DNA from: Kalaharituber pfeilii
Taxonomy: Eukaryota; Ascomycota; Pezizomycetes; Pezizales; Pezizaceae
DNA length: 64,000 nucleotides
Assembly (NCBI GenBank): GCA_015179045.1
Contig: WHUZ01000038.1
Location: 124,001 to 188,000, forward strand
Reading direction: 5' to 3'
Shown here: positions 13,401-25,410 of the stretch, piece after piece
Layout: each line of letters begins with the position of its first letter
Position numbering within the stretch: the stretch's first letter is position 1
Position numbers and translations under genes: made by a program
Notes under the pieces: generated by a model
What the model saw: the letters and a program-made list of their open reading frames with translations, nothing else
Databases searched by the model: none
Told to the model about the DNA's origin: nothing

Positions 13401-14851
13401 CGAGGTACCACTGCTTTACTAATGGGACATCTTCCGCACGAACCATTCTGCCACTTCGGCGATCGAAAGGATATGGAGCCCACCACAATGAAATAGCGCT
13501 AGCCGTATTTTCAGTATAGAGCTCTCCTTCAGCAAGAAAGGGCTCCACTTGAGGGGGGAGTTCAAAGTCAAGGTCCTCATCATTGCCATATCCGAAGATC
13601 TCATCTTCATGGGAAACCACAATATTCTTGGGCGCTACGGAGCGGGAAGAAATAGGATTTATCACCGGGTCGAAATAAAATGCTGGAAGGTCTGGGTCCT
13701 CTGCTCGAACATATGTAACTTGAGGGTAATGATACCACGAAATCTCAACAGATCTCGGCAATGAGTTGTATAGGAAAGGGAACGCAACTCGATACTCGGT
13801 ACGTATCGGATGGCGGAAAATAATTCTATCAATTGCATTGAATTCGCCGAAGTCTTCATCATTGGGATCGACATCCTTATACAGTGGCTCGAACCGTGGA
13901 CCTCCTGGGATAGCAACATTCAGAGCCTTTGCTGTGAAGAAAGATTTGAGATCAAACATGTAAAAATAATTCTTATCGACCAAATCGCTCAGCACTACAA
14001 ATGTAGACTGTCAGTAAAAGATAAGTAAATATAGGTTTTGTACACTTACATTGATGTGATAAGCGGTAGAGAGTAGCCATCTGTGGAAGATCTAAATTCC
14101 ATGTCTTGTAGCTGGGACCATTGACATGTGGAGTATCTAAAAGAGCTCTGTGGTCATAGAACCATTCATATACAGCAGAATCTTCATTCTCATCAAGTTC
14201 CATCTGAATAGGCTCTTGCGGTTCCACATCCTCTATATTTTCACTCCAGGATAATGGCGGTTCTTCATCATCGAATGGCGGAAACCTCATTCTTTTGAAA
14301 TGCCTCCTATCACTTTTCTCTCTCCTCATACATACCCACATCGTCGCCCATTGTGCATGGAAAACAGGCTCAATAACACGCGGAATTTCATTCACTAAAG
14401 TTAAGCACCCATTAACATGATAAAGCACTTTCACTTCGCGTGAACTCTCCCATGGCATCGGCATATTCTCTAGCAGTTTAAGGACCGCATGGGGCTACCA
14501 ACTGTTAGCTCTACCTAGGTATAGCAGTTGAAGGCGTAGAACATACCATATATTTCAATGCACCCAAATATGCCCTTTTATCTGCTGAAAACTTCTTCTG
14601 CGACACATCTCCAATATCCCGCACAATCTTCCTTAGGTGTTCTGGAGGCATATCGGCCTTATGAGTCTCAATAAATCCTCCCTTTCGCTTCTCCCCAAAT
14701 CTATTTTTCTGCGTTCGAAGCCATTCCTTCTTCTTCAGCTCAAATTTCGCTTGATTAGGGTCTGCTGGTGGCCTGTATCCCGGCGGGGGGGTTGAAGAGG
14801 CAGGCCAGGAGCAGCAGACCAACCTGGGGGAGGAGGTGGCAAAGATGCCAT
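7445..14851 (-). CDS. PRP8: Pre-mRNA-splicing factor Prp8 (U5 snRNP core)
   Basis: Central spliceosome scaffold that holds the catalytic RNA core in the nucleus. Seven exons (minus): 14851-14547, 14494-14050, 13994-13140, 13078-11431, 11379-9805, 9750-7602, 7543-7445, with introns of 51-61 nt. The encoded order matches the family. The N-terminus runs from [11 protein letters not shown] through [12 protein letters not shown]. The large RT-like region contains [20 protein letters not shown]. The linker and endonuclease-like part contain [20 protein letters not shown] and [15 protein letters not shown]. The RNase H-like region and the C-terminal Jab1/MPN domain ([16 protein letters not shown]) follow, and the last exon ends ADNFA. 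A 7-base G run (14785-14791 on plus; C on the coding strand) in exon 1 lacks one base. Adding it gives 7077 nt, 2358 residues, the usual fungal length. Because the gene is essential, this is almost certainly a sequence error. No intein is present. Confidence 0.98.
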
Positions 14852-15345
14852 TGTTACGCGATGTGAGACGACTTCTCTCTGCTCGACTGATTATTTCGCA
14901 GAATAGAGCTTGATAGTTTGGTTGGAGTACTTGACTGTTCTATCGTCGTTGTTCGGGGATGATGTTGCTTGGGAAGCGAGGTGTGTATCTTAGTGGCGTT
15001 TGGCGTTGGTGAAACTCGCAATAAATTCTTCCAAGGTAACGTGCGCCTGACTAAGTTCACGTGAGTCTGAGTGCTGTGTAAGTTGTGGCTAGTAGTATTG
15101 GTAATTATGGCTAGTCTGGCTTGGCACCACTGGAGCCCAAAAAGGCTTGGCAAATTTTAGAGCAACGCCATAATAGGGTGTACCCTAAATTCACATTCAA
15201 GCTGGACGTGGCGCGACATCCACACAACACCAAGCACTATGCAACGGTGTAACAAATTCGTTACCAAAATTTGAATACTTGCACGACGACCGCCGGCACT
15301 GACCCAGTACCTGACAACAATACCGACAGACCTCGAACCTTCACG
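14852..15345. promoter_or_regulatory. Divergent promoter region PRP8 / RPL34
   Basis: About 490 bp separate the PRP8 start codon (minus) from the RPL34 start codon (plus), so both promoters must lie here. I see no open frame of conserved type and no motif I can name with confidence. Confidence 0.6.
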
Positions 15346-16175
15346 ATGCCCGACACAAGATTGACCTTCGTCAGTTACTCTGAAAAAATTTATGTGAAAC
15401 TTTACCGCTAACGTTAATGATTTTCAGAGGCGGAGAAATCCGTAAGTAGAAGCATTACCTGCTGCTTGACATTCACAAAGCGAATAGTCCCGCTGGAGAC
15501 TGACCCACGATTGATAAATAGGTACAATACTCGAAGCAACAAGGTTCGCGTTGTCAAGACCCCCGGTGGGAAGCTTCGGTACCTGCACATTAAGAAGAAG
15601 GGGACCACACCAAAATGCGGTGATTGCGGCATGAAGATTCCAGGGGTGAGTTCCACCACGATTACTGTGGCTCGAGACTCGATACATCGTTTTAGATGAA
15701 GCAACTAGCCTAGCGGCCCCCAGCACAAGTACCAGGTGTGGTATGTTCGGGCAAGAGAAGGAAATACTTAACGGAAAGCGGAGGGTAATAGTGAAGATAC
15801 AAAGATTATGAGAGGAATTGGGGACAGGCAGAGGGAAATTGGATGATCTCGCACAAGTCATAACTGGAAATCCTTTCTGACGATTTCCGGACGGATTAGG
15901 TTCCTGCCCTCCGGCCAAGGGAATATGCCACAGTTTCGAAGCCAACGAAGAGCGTCTCCCGAGCTTATGGTGGCTCTAGATGCGCAAACTGTGTGAAGGA
16001 CAGAATTGTGAGGGCGTTCTTAATTGAGGAACAGAAGATTGTGAAGAAGGTTAGTGGAATAGTGACTGAGATGGAAATGGCGATAAAGATTGAACTCATA
16101 ACCTGACGTGTCTTGCCAAAATAGGTGCTCAAGGAGACCCAAACAGCTAGCGCAACTACCTCCAAAAAGCGCTAA
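15346..16175 (+). CDS. RPL34: 60S ribosomal protein L34 (eL34)
   Basis: Component of the large cytosolic ribosomal subunit. Five exons: 15346-15369, 15428-15441, 15522-15645, 15900-16049, 16125-16175, giving 120 residues, the usual size. Conserved eL34 signatures are [28 protein letters not shown], the CGDCG zinc-ribbon half, [16 protein letters not shown] with the second Cys pair, and [17 protein letters not shown]. Exon 1 codes only 8 residues and ends at a GTCAGT donor. Exon 2 is a 14-nt microexon coding RRRNP. Intron 3 is unusually long (254 nt) and holds a possible snoRNA-like structure. The frame is intact throughout, and the five-exon model is forced by the family alignment. Confidence 0.95.
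15834..15888 (+). ncRNA. Possible C/D-box-like snoRNA in RPL34 intron 3
   Basis: Inside the long third intron, GGAAAT (15834-15839) and ATTTCC (15883-15888) can pair as a terminal stem around ATGATCT (15843-15849) and CTGA (15877-15880). Ribosomal-protein introns often host C/D snoRNAs. The C-box-like element departs from RTGATGA at two positions and I cannot name an rRNA target, so this is only a candidate. Confidence 0.15.
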
Positions 16176-16968
16176 TTCCGTCTGTTATATCTGTTCGCTT
16201 TTCTCTTTTGTGCTATTTTCTTTTCTGGGTTCTTCGGATTGTTGGCTGTTACAAAATGGGTTTACATTCAGATCTACAAGTGGTACAGAGGGACCGTCAC
16301 GCGATGAAAATGAACGTTGGGGTAATTTTCTTTTGCAACCGGGTCATGTAAAGGAAGGCCTAAACAACCATGAACATCGCACAAATGGTCCAAGTGAGGA
16401 GTTTAATCTCGGGGTCCGCAATCAGGAGTTACTAGTATTTATATGTTTCCCGTCTGTATGGAGACGAATTATGCAAGTGTATTTACATACCCTTGGGTTG
16501 CTTAGTCGTCCACGCCTTGTACTTTGGCACCGCGTGACCTGTCACCCTATCCTAACTGGTGTCCTCGAGTAGGCTCGAGACTAGTTTCGAGTAAGTTACA
16601 ATTCCTGTTGCTATAACAAAGCGAATACAGTACTCATGGGCACTTGTTCGTACAGCCAAAATCAATATCAACCCCAAAAGAAGTAGCCCTTAATATTTAC
16701 TGCATAGCCCATAATATGCATTTATCCCCTGTCCAAATACTTATTTTTCTGTCTAGCGGTAAGCTGCCGTAGCTGATCTCCCTGTTGTAGCGCGGCTTTG
16801 ATTGGGCCCACAGCGCCAAGCCTACACTAGTTAGGTTGCTGATACACTACAATTGGATCGCACAACACTCTACCGCTACTTCAATAGAGCCCCCGAGCTT
16901 TGGAGTTCTCGCAGCAAAGCTCTTACATCACTCTCTACCCCAAACTACCAGATTGCCAGTTCACAACC
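16176..16968. other. Intergenic, no gene seen
   Basis: Downstream of RPL34 and upstream of the phosphatase. One open frame runs through part of it but has no conserved features and overlaps the RPL34 end. The last 150 bp should contain the phosphatase promoter and leader. Confidence 0.6.
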
Positions 16969-19156
16969 ATGACCTCGAGCTTTCGATCGAGCGACGAAGT
17001 CTATAACGCTGAGCGGAACGATGCCGAGCAACCCCTTTTGAACACGCCGGCGGACAAGGAGCACGCACGTGTAACAAAATGGAGGCAGCTAGCATTGTTG
17101 GTTTGGGCGGCGGTGGCTTCGGTTGGTGGGTCACGGATTTTTTTGCGTTCTATGCACTCACCGTCAAACAGTCAACATACTAACTGGATTACTGTCCTCA
17201 AGGTGTTATCATCTTGGGTGTATTATACTATCAAGCAGAGAGAGATTTGAGTGGGGGTTCGAGTGGGAGTAAATTCCCCCCATCAGGGAAAAGGAATGTT
17301 GTCTTCATGGTGTCAGATGGTAAGTGACCTTGTGAAGATGTACGATGGTTCGAGTAAGTTACATACTCACTGTTGACATAGGTATGGGACCAACTTCGCT
17401 TCATGTCACCCGATCCTGGCGGCAATACACCGAAGAACTCCCCTACTATGATACGCTTTTCCTGGATAAGCACATCATCGGCACATCAAGGACTCGGTCC
17501 TCGGATTCTTTGATTACAGACTCTGCCGCCGGGGCTACGGCGTTTTCCTGCGGAAAGAAGAGCTACAATGGCGCCATTTCTGTCCTCCCTGACCATTCCC
17601 CTTGCGGTACTATTTTAGAAGCAGCGAAGAAGGCCGGCTACATGACAGGATTAGTAGTAACGACACGGATTACTGAGTAAGATAAACATCTTCGCTGGCG
17701 TTTTCCATCTAAAGTGAATATGACTAACTTTCGTCTCACGATGACAGCGCTACGCCCGCATGCTTCTCTGCCCACGTCAACATGCGCAGCGAAGAAGATC
17801 GGATCGCGGAACAGCAGATTGGTGACTACCCACTTGGCCGCATGGTCGACCTCATGCTTGGCGGTGGCCGGTGCCACTTCCTCCCCAACTCCACAGCAGA
17901 CAACGAATCATGCCGTGCGGACAATCGCGATGTCATTGGTGAAGCGCAATCCAAATACGGCTTCTCATACGTCCACGACCGTGCTGGGTTTGATTATCTT
18001 CAAAAGGGCAAGAACGTCACACTGCCCCTCATCGGCCTGTTCGCAAAGACGGATATACCGTACGAAATTGACAGGAAGGATAAAGATTATCCTGCTCTGT
18101 GGGAGATGGCGGAGGCGGCAATCACTGCGCTGAGTGAGGCAACAAAAAACAGCGACAGGGGGTTTTTCTTGATGGTAGAAGGCAGCAGGATCGATCATGC
18201 TGGACATGCGAACGACCCGGCGGCACAAGTGAGGGAGGTTCTGGCGTACGATAAAACATTCAGAAAGGTTGTGGAGTGGGTAGAGAACAGCGATGTGCAA
18301 GGTGTCGTCGTTAGTACAAGTGACCACGAGACGGGTGGACTCGCTGCTGCTAGACGTAAGTATTCTCTCCCGTGTGTGTATGTGTATATGGGTGTGACTA
18401 GCCAACAACCTTGCTAATTTCTTGCCCAATGTAGAGCTCCAAGCGGCTTACCCTGATTACCTTTGGTACCCGGGTGTTCTTGCGAACGCTTCCCATTCCT
18501 CGGAATACTTGGCAGTACAACTTGCGGCCTTCCCTGACGATGACGACAAGAAATTGGACAAGTATATTCGTCACACAGTTCTCGAGGAAGGCCTTGGCAT
18601 ATATGATGCCTCTGATGAAGAATTCGAGAGGTTAAAGAAAGCCAAGACAGGGGCGATATATACCCTTACTGACATGGTTTCTCGAAGAGCACAAATTGGG
18701 TGGAGTACGTCCCCTCTCCTTTACCACTTACAGCTTCATTCACGCGAAGGATAAGCCTAGCTTATTTGATTTGATCGCTAACATACTACTAAATCTTACA
18801 CAGCAACTCACGGACACTCTGGCGTCGACGTGAACATCTATGGCATCGGCCCCGCCCTTCGTAAGCTATCCGGAAATCACGAAAATACCGAAGTCGGCGA
18901 ATTCCTCCGGGATTACCTTCAACTAGACCTTGACGCTGTGACCAAGGAGCTTACGGAAAAAGGTGTTGGTCGACACAAGGCCGCTGCGGGTGACAATGGT
19001 TTGGAGTGGATGGGGAGATCGCTAGCGGAGATCACGGAGAACGAGAAATATGTGACAGATCAATTGGATTGCTACCATGGAGACTTCAGGAAGAGGTCGT
19101 TGGGGGTGGTGCATGAGTGTACAGGACGGCACGTGCATCATGATCATCGAGAGTGA
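16969..19156 (+). CDS. PHO8: Vacuolar-type repressible alkaline phosphatase
   Basis: Metal-dependent phosphomonoesterase anchored in the vacuolar membrane. Six exons: 16969-17125, 17203-17319, 17382-17676, 17748-18355, 18435-18704, 18804-19156, giving 599 residues with no frame break. A short polar N-terminus is followed by one hydrophobic segment (about residues 38-58, split by intron 1), as in the type II membrane enzyme Pho8. Active-site features: VSDGMGP (metal Asp), TDSAAGATAFSCG with nucleophile Ser139, EGSRIDHAGHGN-like EGSRIDHAGHAND, TSDHETGG and the THGHSGVDVNIY metal/His motif. Intron 5 starts with GTACGT. Yeast Pho8 is phosphate-regulated; I do not see a clear PHO box here. The ATG at 16969 is chosen over an upstream one at 16900 because the family begins near MTSS...EQPLL. 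Confidence 0.96.
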
Positions 19157-22100
19157 TGAATTTGTCCGGATCTTGCATAAGATCTAAGTGGGGCAGGTTT
19201 TGTAGGTGCAGGTATTGGTATCAGTATCATTGTGACTGGGTTGAGGTTGTCATTGCGCATAATGGCGTCTGTTGGTCAGGCCCAAGGTCCCTCTTGAGGG
19301 GACTGGTATACCATATTCTAGCAATTAAGGGTTCTATTGAGTGTGTCGCAATTTCGAATTTGAGCATGACATTTTTATTTATTTTATTTTCTACCTCTTT
19401 TTCCTTTTTTCTTTCTTTTTTCTTTTTTTTTTTCCAGCTTTATTGCCTTTTTTTTTTTTTTTTTTTTTGCTTTTTTAGGGGGGAAGTGTGTTAGACGTTG
19501 CGGCAATAACTGGATGCCATTATTTTATATTCCTGTTTCTGTTATTTGCGCCGTCGGTATATGTCAGAAATGATTGGAATGTTACAAAATCCTGTCGGGG
19601 TTCTAGACATGGAAAATTTCAGCGCCCGTCTCACCTTAAAGTCCTTCACTTCTCTTGCCTACGGTTGAGTACTTTTCAAGATTGGCTATTGTTGGCACTG
19701 GGCGGCGCTATGCACGGTACAGTGAAGTGTGTCAAAAAAAAAAAAAAAGGATGAACAAGGTTAGTGCCCTGTGGTTTCTAGTAACCAGACTGAGAACGAG
19801 AACAAGGGGAAGGTATTCTGAATTTCGCAAATTAGAGGAGTTTATTTCTTTGCTTTGCTATTGTCTCCCTGCAAGAGTCCTACGGTACCGAATGTAGAGC
19901 TTCAGAAGTGCGCTGGCCCTACAATTTGGTGCGGCATAGGACGAGGGTTGAGATTCTCCCAAATGAGACCAGTGCCTTGTCTGTGCCCCTGGCATTTTTC
20001 AGAGCTTCCCCTCGTGGCATGAGCCTAGTCTCGGCGCCAGCGATGAGCCGCTCTGAAACTACCGAGCTGTTCATAACAATGATTACTTATGTCAGATTCT
20101 TCGGCTGCAAACCAACATTACGTTATTGCTTGATTTCTGATCAACTGTGCATGTCTCTGGCATGCAAAATTATTGTATCTATTTCTGGACAAAACGGTTC
20201 TCGTGATCATCTTTTGCAAGGTGTTGACGCTTTTTGATCCTGGTAGTGACATTAGCGAAGTCGACAATAATGACAGGCATTTATCCCCAGTACAACTAGC
20301 AGCTTCTTTCGATTCGTTTCTAGAGACGGTGTGTCGCTGTCTCCCAATACTAAGCTCTCCATGGACGAGATTGATTGTGAATTCAGAGTGCTCCTTCCAG
20401 CTTTCCTGACACATAGAGCAATCCAGTACTTACATACCTATGTATAGCAATTTCGTAATTTTCGTAGTTTTCTAAAAATTTCTCTTCGCGAAATTATAAT
20501 ATACAGTAAGTATAGTATGATCTTCATTACTTTACAGCCGCGATCAATTAAATTGCCATTGGCGGTGAGGAATAGTACACTAGGCAAGGGTAGGACAGCA
20601 TCCCGCATTGATGTCTTTCTTCGCGAATAAAGGATCCCGATGGGATGGTGCAAATAAAACTCGACCTTGAGCACGGACACGACAATGCCTTATTCAAATT
20701 CTAGCTTTCCCAGACAGTGGGCGCGAGAATAGCAAGAACACGGAAGGGGCAATTTCATGCTGACTTTAAGCACGTCCAACCCCCTCCACCTCTCAACTTT
20801 CCAAGCATGGTCGTAGATTGAGCGCGCCTGTTCTCATCTTGCGCTTTAAGTAGTGCAGGTTTAAATGCCCTATTTTTGCAGGCCGAGGGGGGTTGACGGA
20901 GTTGACACCGCACCATACAAGCATCCGCATGGTCAATGATAGCTCTGCTTCTCCTGCTAGGAATGATTTACCATATCTTGTGTGCTAAACCTGATTGCCA
21001 GTCTGAGGCTGCGCAGTGCATTGAGGGTAATTGGTGTCAAAGTTACAAGCCGTTTGATTTCTGTAGTTTGCCACCATTAGCAATAATATGCCAACATCAA
21101 ATCTCTGTCTTCAACGAAAGCTTATCTATTTACTTGATATGGTTCAGAGAATAGAGAGGAAAAGAAATCAGAGTGTCAGTTTGTTCCCTGCCAACGCTTA
21201 TGGGTGTCAGCTGAACAGTATCAAGATTCCCATGTTCGTGCTGTGGCACTGTACTTGTGAAGGGGGCAATCGGATTGCGTCAATACACCCTGAGAACGAG
21301 CTTCCTCGCTACCCTTCGATTAATGACGTGTCAAGATTTGCGGGTATTTCGGTTGAGTATGGTTTGTGTGCCGTAAATGTTGGTGAATGCGGTTTTTCTG
21401 AAGGGTGAGGGATGATAAAAAAGATACTGAAAGAGGGATTCTAGGAAGGTCTACTTCTTTCCCAGGCTCTCTTTTTCGACAGTCATGGAGCGGGATTGCT
21501 TTGCATTTCTAAATGGTCTGCCTACCTTCCGTTTACAGTAATAGCTCACTTGATGCATGGTCCAGTAGCAGCAGCTGTAGTCTCATGCCAAGGCCCTCTA
21601 GCTGCTGGCCTGGCTGTGGCCACGGCTTGGCTCATTTCAGTTCTTGGCAAAGTGGCCTTGCATGTCGGAGCTCAACGAGTCGCTTGGACTGTCACGGGGG
21701 CCTGGGAGCCCACACGTTGCGCATAGTTTTGCTTCATTGGGGAATAATTTGTATTTCAGAGCCGATGTAAAAAGGGAGAAAGGACCGGCGGTGTGCGCTA
21801 CCCTCCCTCTAGTGCGGCCTATAGAAGCATTTGCCAAGGCAGCCGTGTGCAGGTGAGAGCGATGCGAGTGCGATCTGTGTCAGCGGTGCCCGCTCGCCTT
21901 CGGAGCACGCGGATCGCGCCGCAGCGCAGTGCGTAGTGCCGGCGGGTGGTGCGCGCCTCTCTGCCCTTGCAGTGGGGCTTCAGCCAGAACGGCAGACATT
22001 GTCTGGTAGAGAAGCGCTGCTCACTGGCACCGCTTAAAGTTCGGACATGTCGATGCAGCGCAGGTGCACAGCATCAGTTGGCGTCACGCGACAGGCGACA

Positions 22101-22834
22101 GGCGACAGCAGCGGCTCGCCCTCTCGAGCTATGCATACGGGGATGGGTGGGTATCTCGGGCCGCGGCAGAGATGCACTCATGACTCTGCATGGGAAGCAT
22201 CCTCTCCCTCGCGCCCTCCCCTCCTCCCCTCCCCGCCTAGCGCTCGCCAATGCGCCCGCCCACGCCCGTGTGCGCTGCGAGCTCCGGCCCGGCTCCAGCG
22301 CCAGGATCGTGCCCTGACAAGCTCTCACACCTGCGCCTTCCCTTCTTCAATCAGCAGCCACTCCACACCCATGCCCCCTCCCCTTGTTCGCCTGCCCACG
22401 CTTGGGGCAAAGAGCCATGCAAAGTATTCACCCCCTTCTAGTCCCCCCCAGTTTCGCTCCCTTTTAATATCTCTTCGGCCTCCCCCCCCCCCAATCCCCA
22501 GGTCGCTCCTCCAAATCCTTCGCATATCAGGACTGTCACTCGTTAAGCAGGCCGACTTCTTACATTTTATATCGTCGCTATATCTTCTTCCCTTTTAGGG
22601 AATATCTCTCGTTTTATTCAAACTCCATCCCTCCCCTGAATTGCGTCAACCCACAATTTCACCCCGTCGCCGCAATCAGCCTTTATCCGGCAGGAGAAAG
22701 TCACCAATTCCCTGCGTAGCTTTACACACCTCGACTCGTGTCTCCTCTTTTCCTTGAGCTGAATAGTCCCTCGTTAATTCGACATTTCACGGCACATTCA
22801 TCGAAGTATTCTTGCCAGGCATAAAGCCGCAAAA
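19157..22834. other. Long intergenic / upstream region of CRH gene
   Basis: About 3.7 kb without a supported gene. T-rich tracts lie at about 19370-19470, just after the phosphatase stop, and an A run is at 19734-19748. Composition changes sharply to a GC-rich, CpG-containing block at about 21840-22340, followed by a pyrimidine-rich stretch to about 22790. That is the pattern of a strong fungal promoter and long 5' leader. Frames inside the GC block look like composition artefacts. Confidence 0.5.
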
Positions 22835-24380
22835 ATGGTCAGAGTTCTGGATACATTGTTGGTGACAGCCGTTACAGCTGCAGCTGTCGTTTCTGCCGAA
22901 AAGATTGTTCCAGAGTGCGGAAGAGACATTGGGAAGTGTCCTGAGAACAAGCCTTGCTGTTCCCGTATGTTATTCCATGCGCAACCTTGCATTGTTACAT
23001 CATCATTTAAGCTAACTTGATTCTCAATTTAGAATACGGCCAATGCGGTAACTACATCTCCATTTGGCAAGATTGTACGACGGTGGTACTGATTTCTAAC
23101 TGCAGGTATTGGTGCATTCTGCCTCGGCGGATGTGACTCAATCTTCTCACACTCGCTTGAGTCGTGTGTTCCTCAACCGGTTTGCCAGAACAAGAAGACT
23201 ACCTTCGTTGGAGGCATCGATTCTGTCGCATCAATCTACCAATATCTTGGTGACGCTACCAAATATGATTGGGTCGCTGAAGGAAAGCCGGTCGCATGGA
23301 ACGACAATCTCCTACTTACGATGCCACCAGAGAGTGTTGGAACAGTGCTCAGTTCAACCCACTACATCTGGTATGGAAAGGTTTCTGCTACCTTGAAGAC
23401 CTCAAGAGGAAAGGGTGTCGTGAGCGCTTTCATTCTGTTCTCCGGTGTGAAGGACGAGATCGACTTTGAGTGGATTGGTGTAGATCTCAATCAAGTGCAA
23501 ACCAACTACTACTTCCAAGGAATTACAGATTGTATGTGCAACCTCTATTTTTCATCCTTCATACTATATTAAACGGAACTGACTTTATATAGACACCAAC
23601 GGTGGTAACACAACAGTTGAGGGTTCATCGACCTATGATGAGTACCATACCTATGAAATTGACTGGACCCCTGAAACGATTACTTGGTCTGTTGATGGAA
23701 AGGTTGGTCGTGTTAAGCATAAGAAGGATACCTGGAACGAAAAGACCAAGCAATTCCACTTTCCACAGACTCCCTCACGTGTGCAGCTCTCTCTCTGGCC
23801 CGGAGGACTTGCTAGCAATGCCCCTGGAACCATTGAATGGGCTGGTGGTCTCATTGACTGGGAACATCCAGATGTTAAGGAGGCCGGTTACTACTACGCC
23901 ACTGTGAAGGAGCTTACCATTCAATGCTATGACCCACCAGCCGGGGCGAGGAAGACGGGTGACAAGTCCTACATCTACGATAACGACTCAGGACTGGAGT
24001 CTGCCGTTGTCATTAGTGACAAGGATCACGTCCTCAAGTCCTTCCTTGGCTCTGGAACTGACATGGACAAGGAGCCACCCAAGGCCTCTGGCACCAAAAG
24101 TGCTGTTCCAACTGAGACAGACGTTGTAGAGACTATTCCTGGTAACACTGGTGGTGGTACCAGCACCCATGACATTATCCACAGCGAGAACCAGGACTCC
24201 CGCTCCACGGATGGGAACACTGATAGGACTGACAACAGCTTGGGAGACAACGTCGATGCACAGGACAATTTCACACAGAGCGACAATGAGTCTGACCGAA
24301 GCGATGCCGCGCCCTTGCCGTTGGCACGCGGTAGCATCTTGGCTGTCGTTATTGCTCTTGCTTACCTCGTCGCTGCATGA
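22835..24380 (+). CDS. UTR2: GPI-anchored cell-wall transglycosylase, CRH/UTR2 type (GH16, CBM18)
   Basis: Cell-surface enzyme that links chitin to beta-glucan in the wall. Four exons: 22835-22964, 23033-23047, 23106-23531, 23593-24380, giving 452 residues. Residues 1-20 form a signal peptide ending VVSA. A Cys-rich chitin-binding segment follows (CGRDIGKCPENKPCCS, then QYGQCGIGAFCLGGC). The GH16 catalytic motif is E166-I-D168-F-E170, with typical WSVDGKVGR and FPQTPSRVQLSLWPGG further on. A Ser/Thr/Asp-rich stalk leads to a C-terminal hydrophobic tail, LAVVIALAYLVAA, as in GPI precursors. Exon 2 is a 15-nt microexon coding the QYGQCG part of the chitin-binding motif. Having both CBM18 and GH16 is closer to Utr2 than to Crh1. 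Confidence 0.93.
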
Positions 24381-25408
24381 TAGACCCTTTTGTATATTCT
24401 AGTTTTGTTGCCTCGTGTTTACCCTTTGAAGGAGGCTTTTTGTACTGTAATGTACTCCTGTGTAGTGTAATTGTCGTGACACGCGCTAATATATATATAC
24501 TGGTTTGGGTTTCACGTTGGGGAGTTCTTCACTTTTTTGGTTTTCTGTTCCAACTTTCCTTTTTGCTTTTTACCATTTCAGATATTTTCCCCTCACGCAG
24601 TGGCTGCTACAGTACTAGTGTGAAGAGAACAGTGCTATAGACTTTGATGTTTACTTGCTTCAACTTGGGGGAAGGGGGAAAAGAGTGAAAGCGTGGAATT
24701 TTTCTGTCGAGACGGTTTCGAATAACGAATCAATTTGGATTCAAAATATGACTTGATAATTCGTGATGAGGAGAGACTGATGGGCGGACCCGGTTACGTT
24801 TATCTAACGCATGATAGTACAGTTAAGCCTTTGTTTTTTGTTCTCATGTTGGTCAGCCATGATTTGAAGAGAAGGGTAATGTTTTTTTGTTGCTGTTTTT
24901 TTCAAGTCATTAAAGAAGTACTTTGTAATGATCGAGCATTAATTTTCCTTACAATAGAACTCTTCACTTCTCGTGCGCTGCAAGTGAAAGCCTTATTAAG
25001 TTAGATGCTGAAGTCGAATAGAGGGCCCTATTCGCTCGTTAGTTCTTGTGCCTGAACTGATGTACATATGTGTTCCGGAACTTCTTTATGTATTTGGTGA
25101 CGCTAATAGTTGGCTCGTGGCTGCTATCATAAAGGCGGACATTTACATGTCACAAACATGGTCATGTGATTCTTGAGGAAGGAATACCGTATTAGGAAGT
25201 AGCACTAATTCACCCTAGAACACAACGCACTACTGTACGAGGGGCTGGTACTATTGCTGTTACGCAAGTACATAAGTAGATTGGGGAATGATCTCTTGTG
25301 GTCCGCCTTCTATCCCAACCAGATTCACTCACAATGACCTCTTCTTCCCCTCGCCCCTCGTGCGCCTACACGCTGTAATTGTATTACTTTACACTGGCAG
25401 CGAGTGCC
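24381..25408. other. Intergenic, no gene seen
   Basis: Downstream of the wall enzyme up to the transposon insertion. No coding frame with recognisable features; T-rich tail after the stop codon consistent with a 3' UTR. Confidence 0.6.
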
Positions 25409-25410
25409 TA

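Noticed and set aside
15424..15945. 173-codon minus-strand frame across RPL34
   Set aside because: It is antisense to the RPL34 exons and introns, which have a clear family match on plus.
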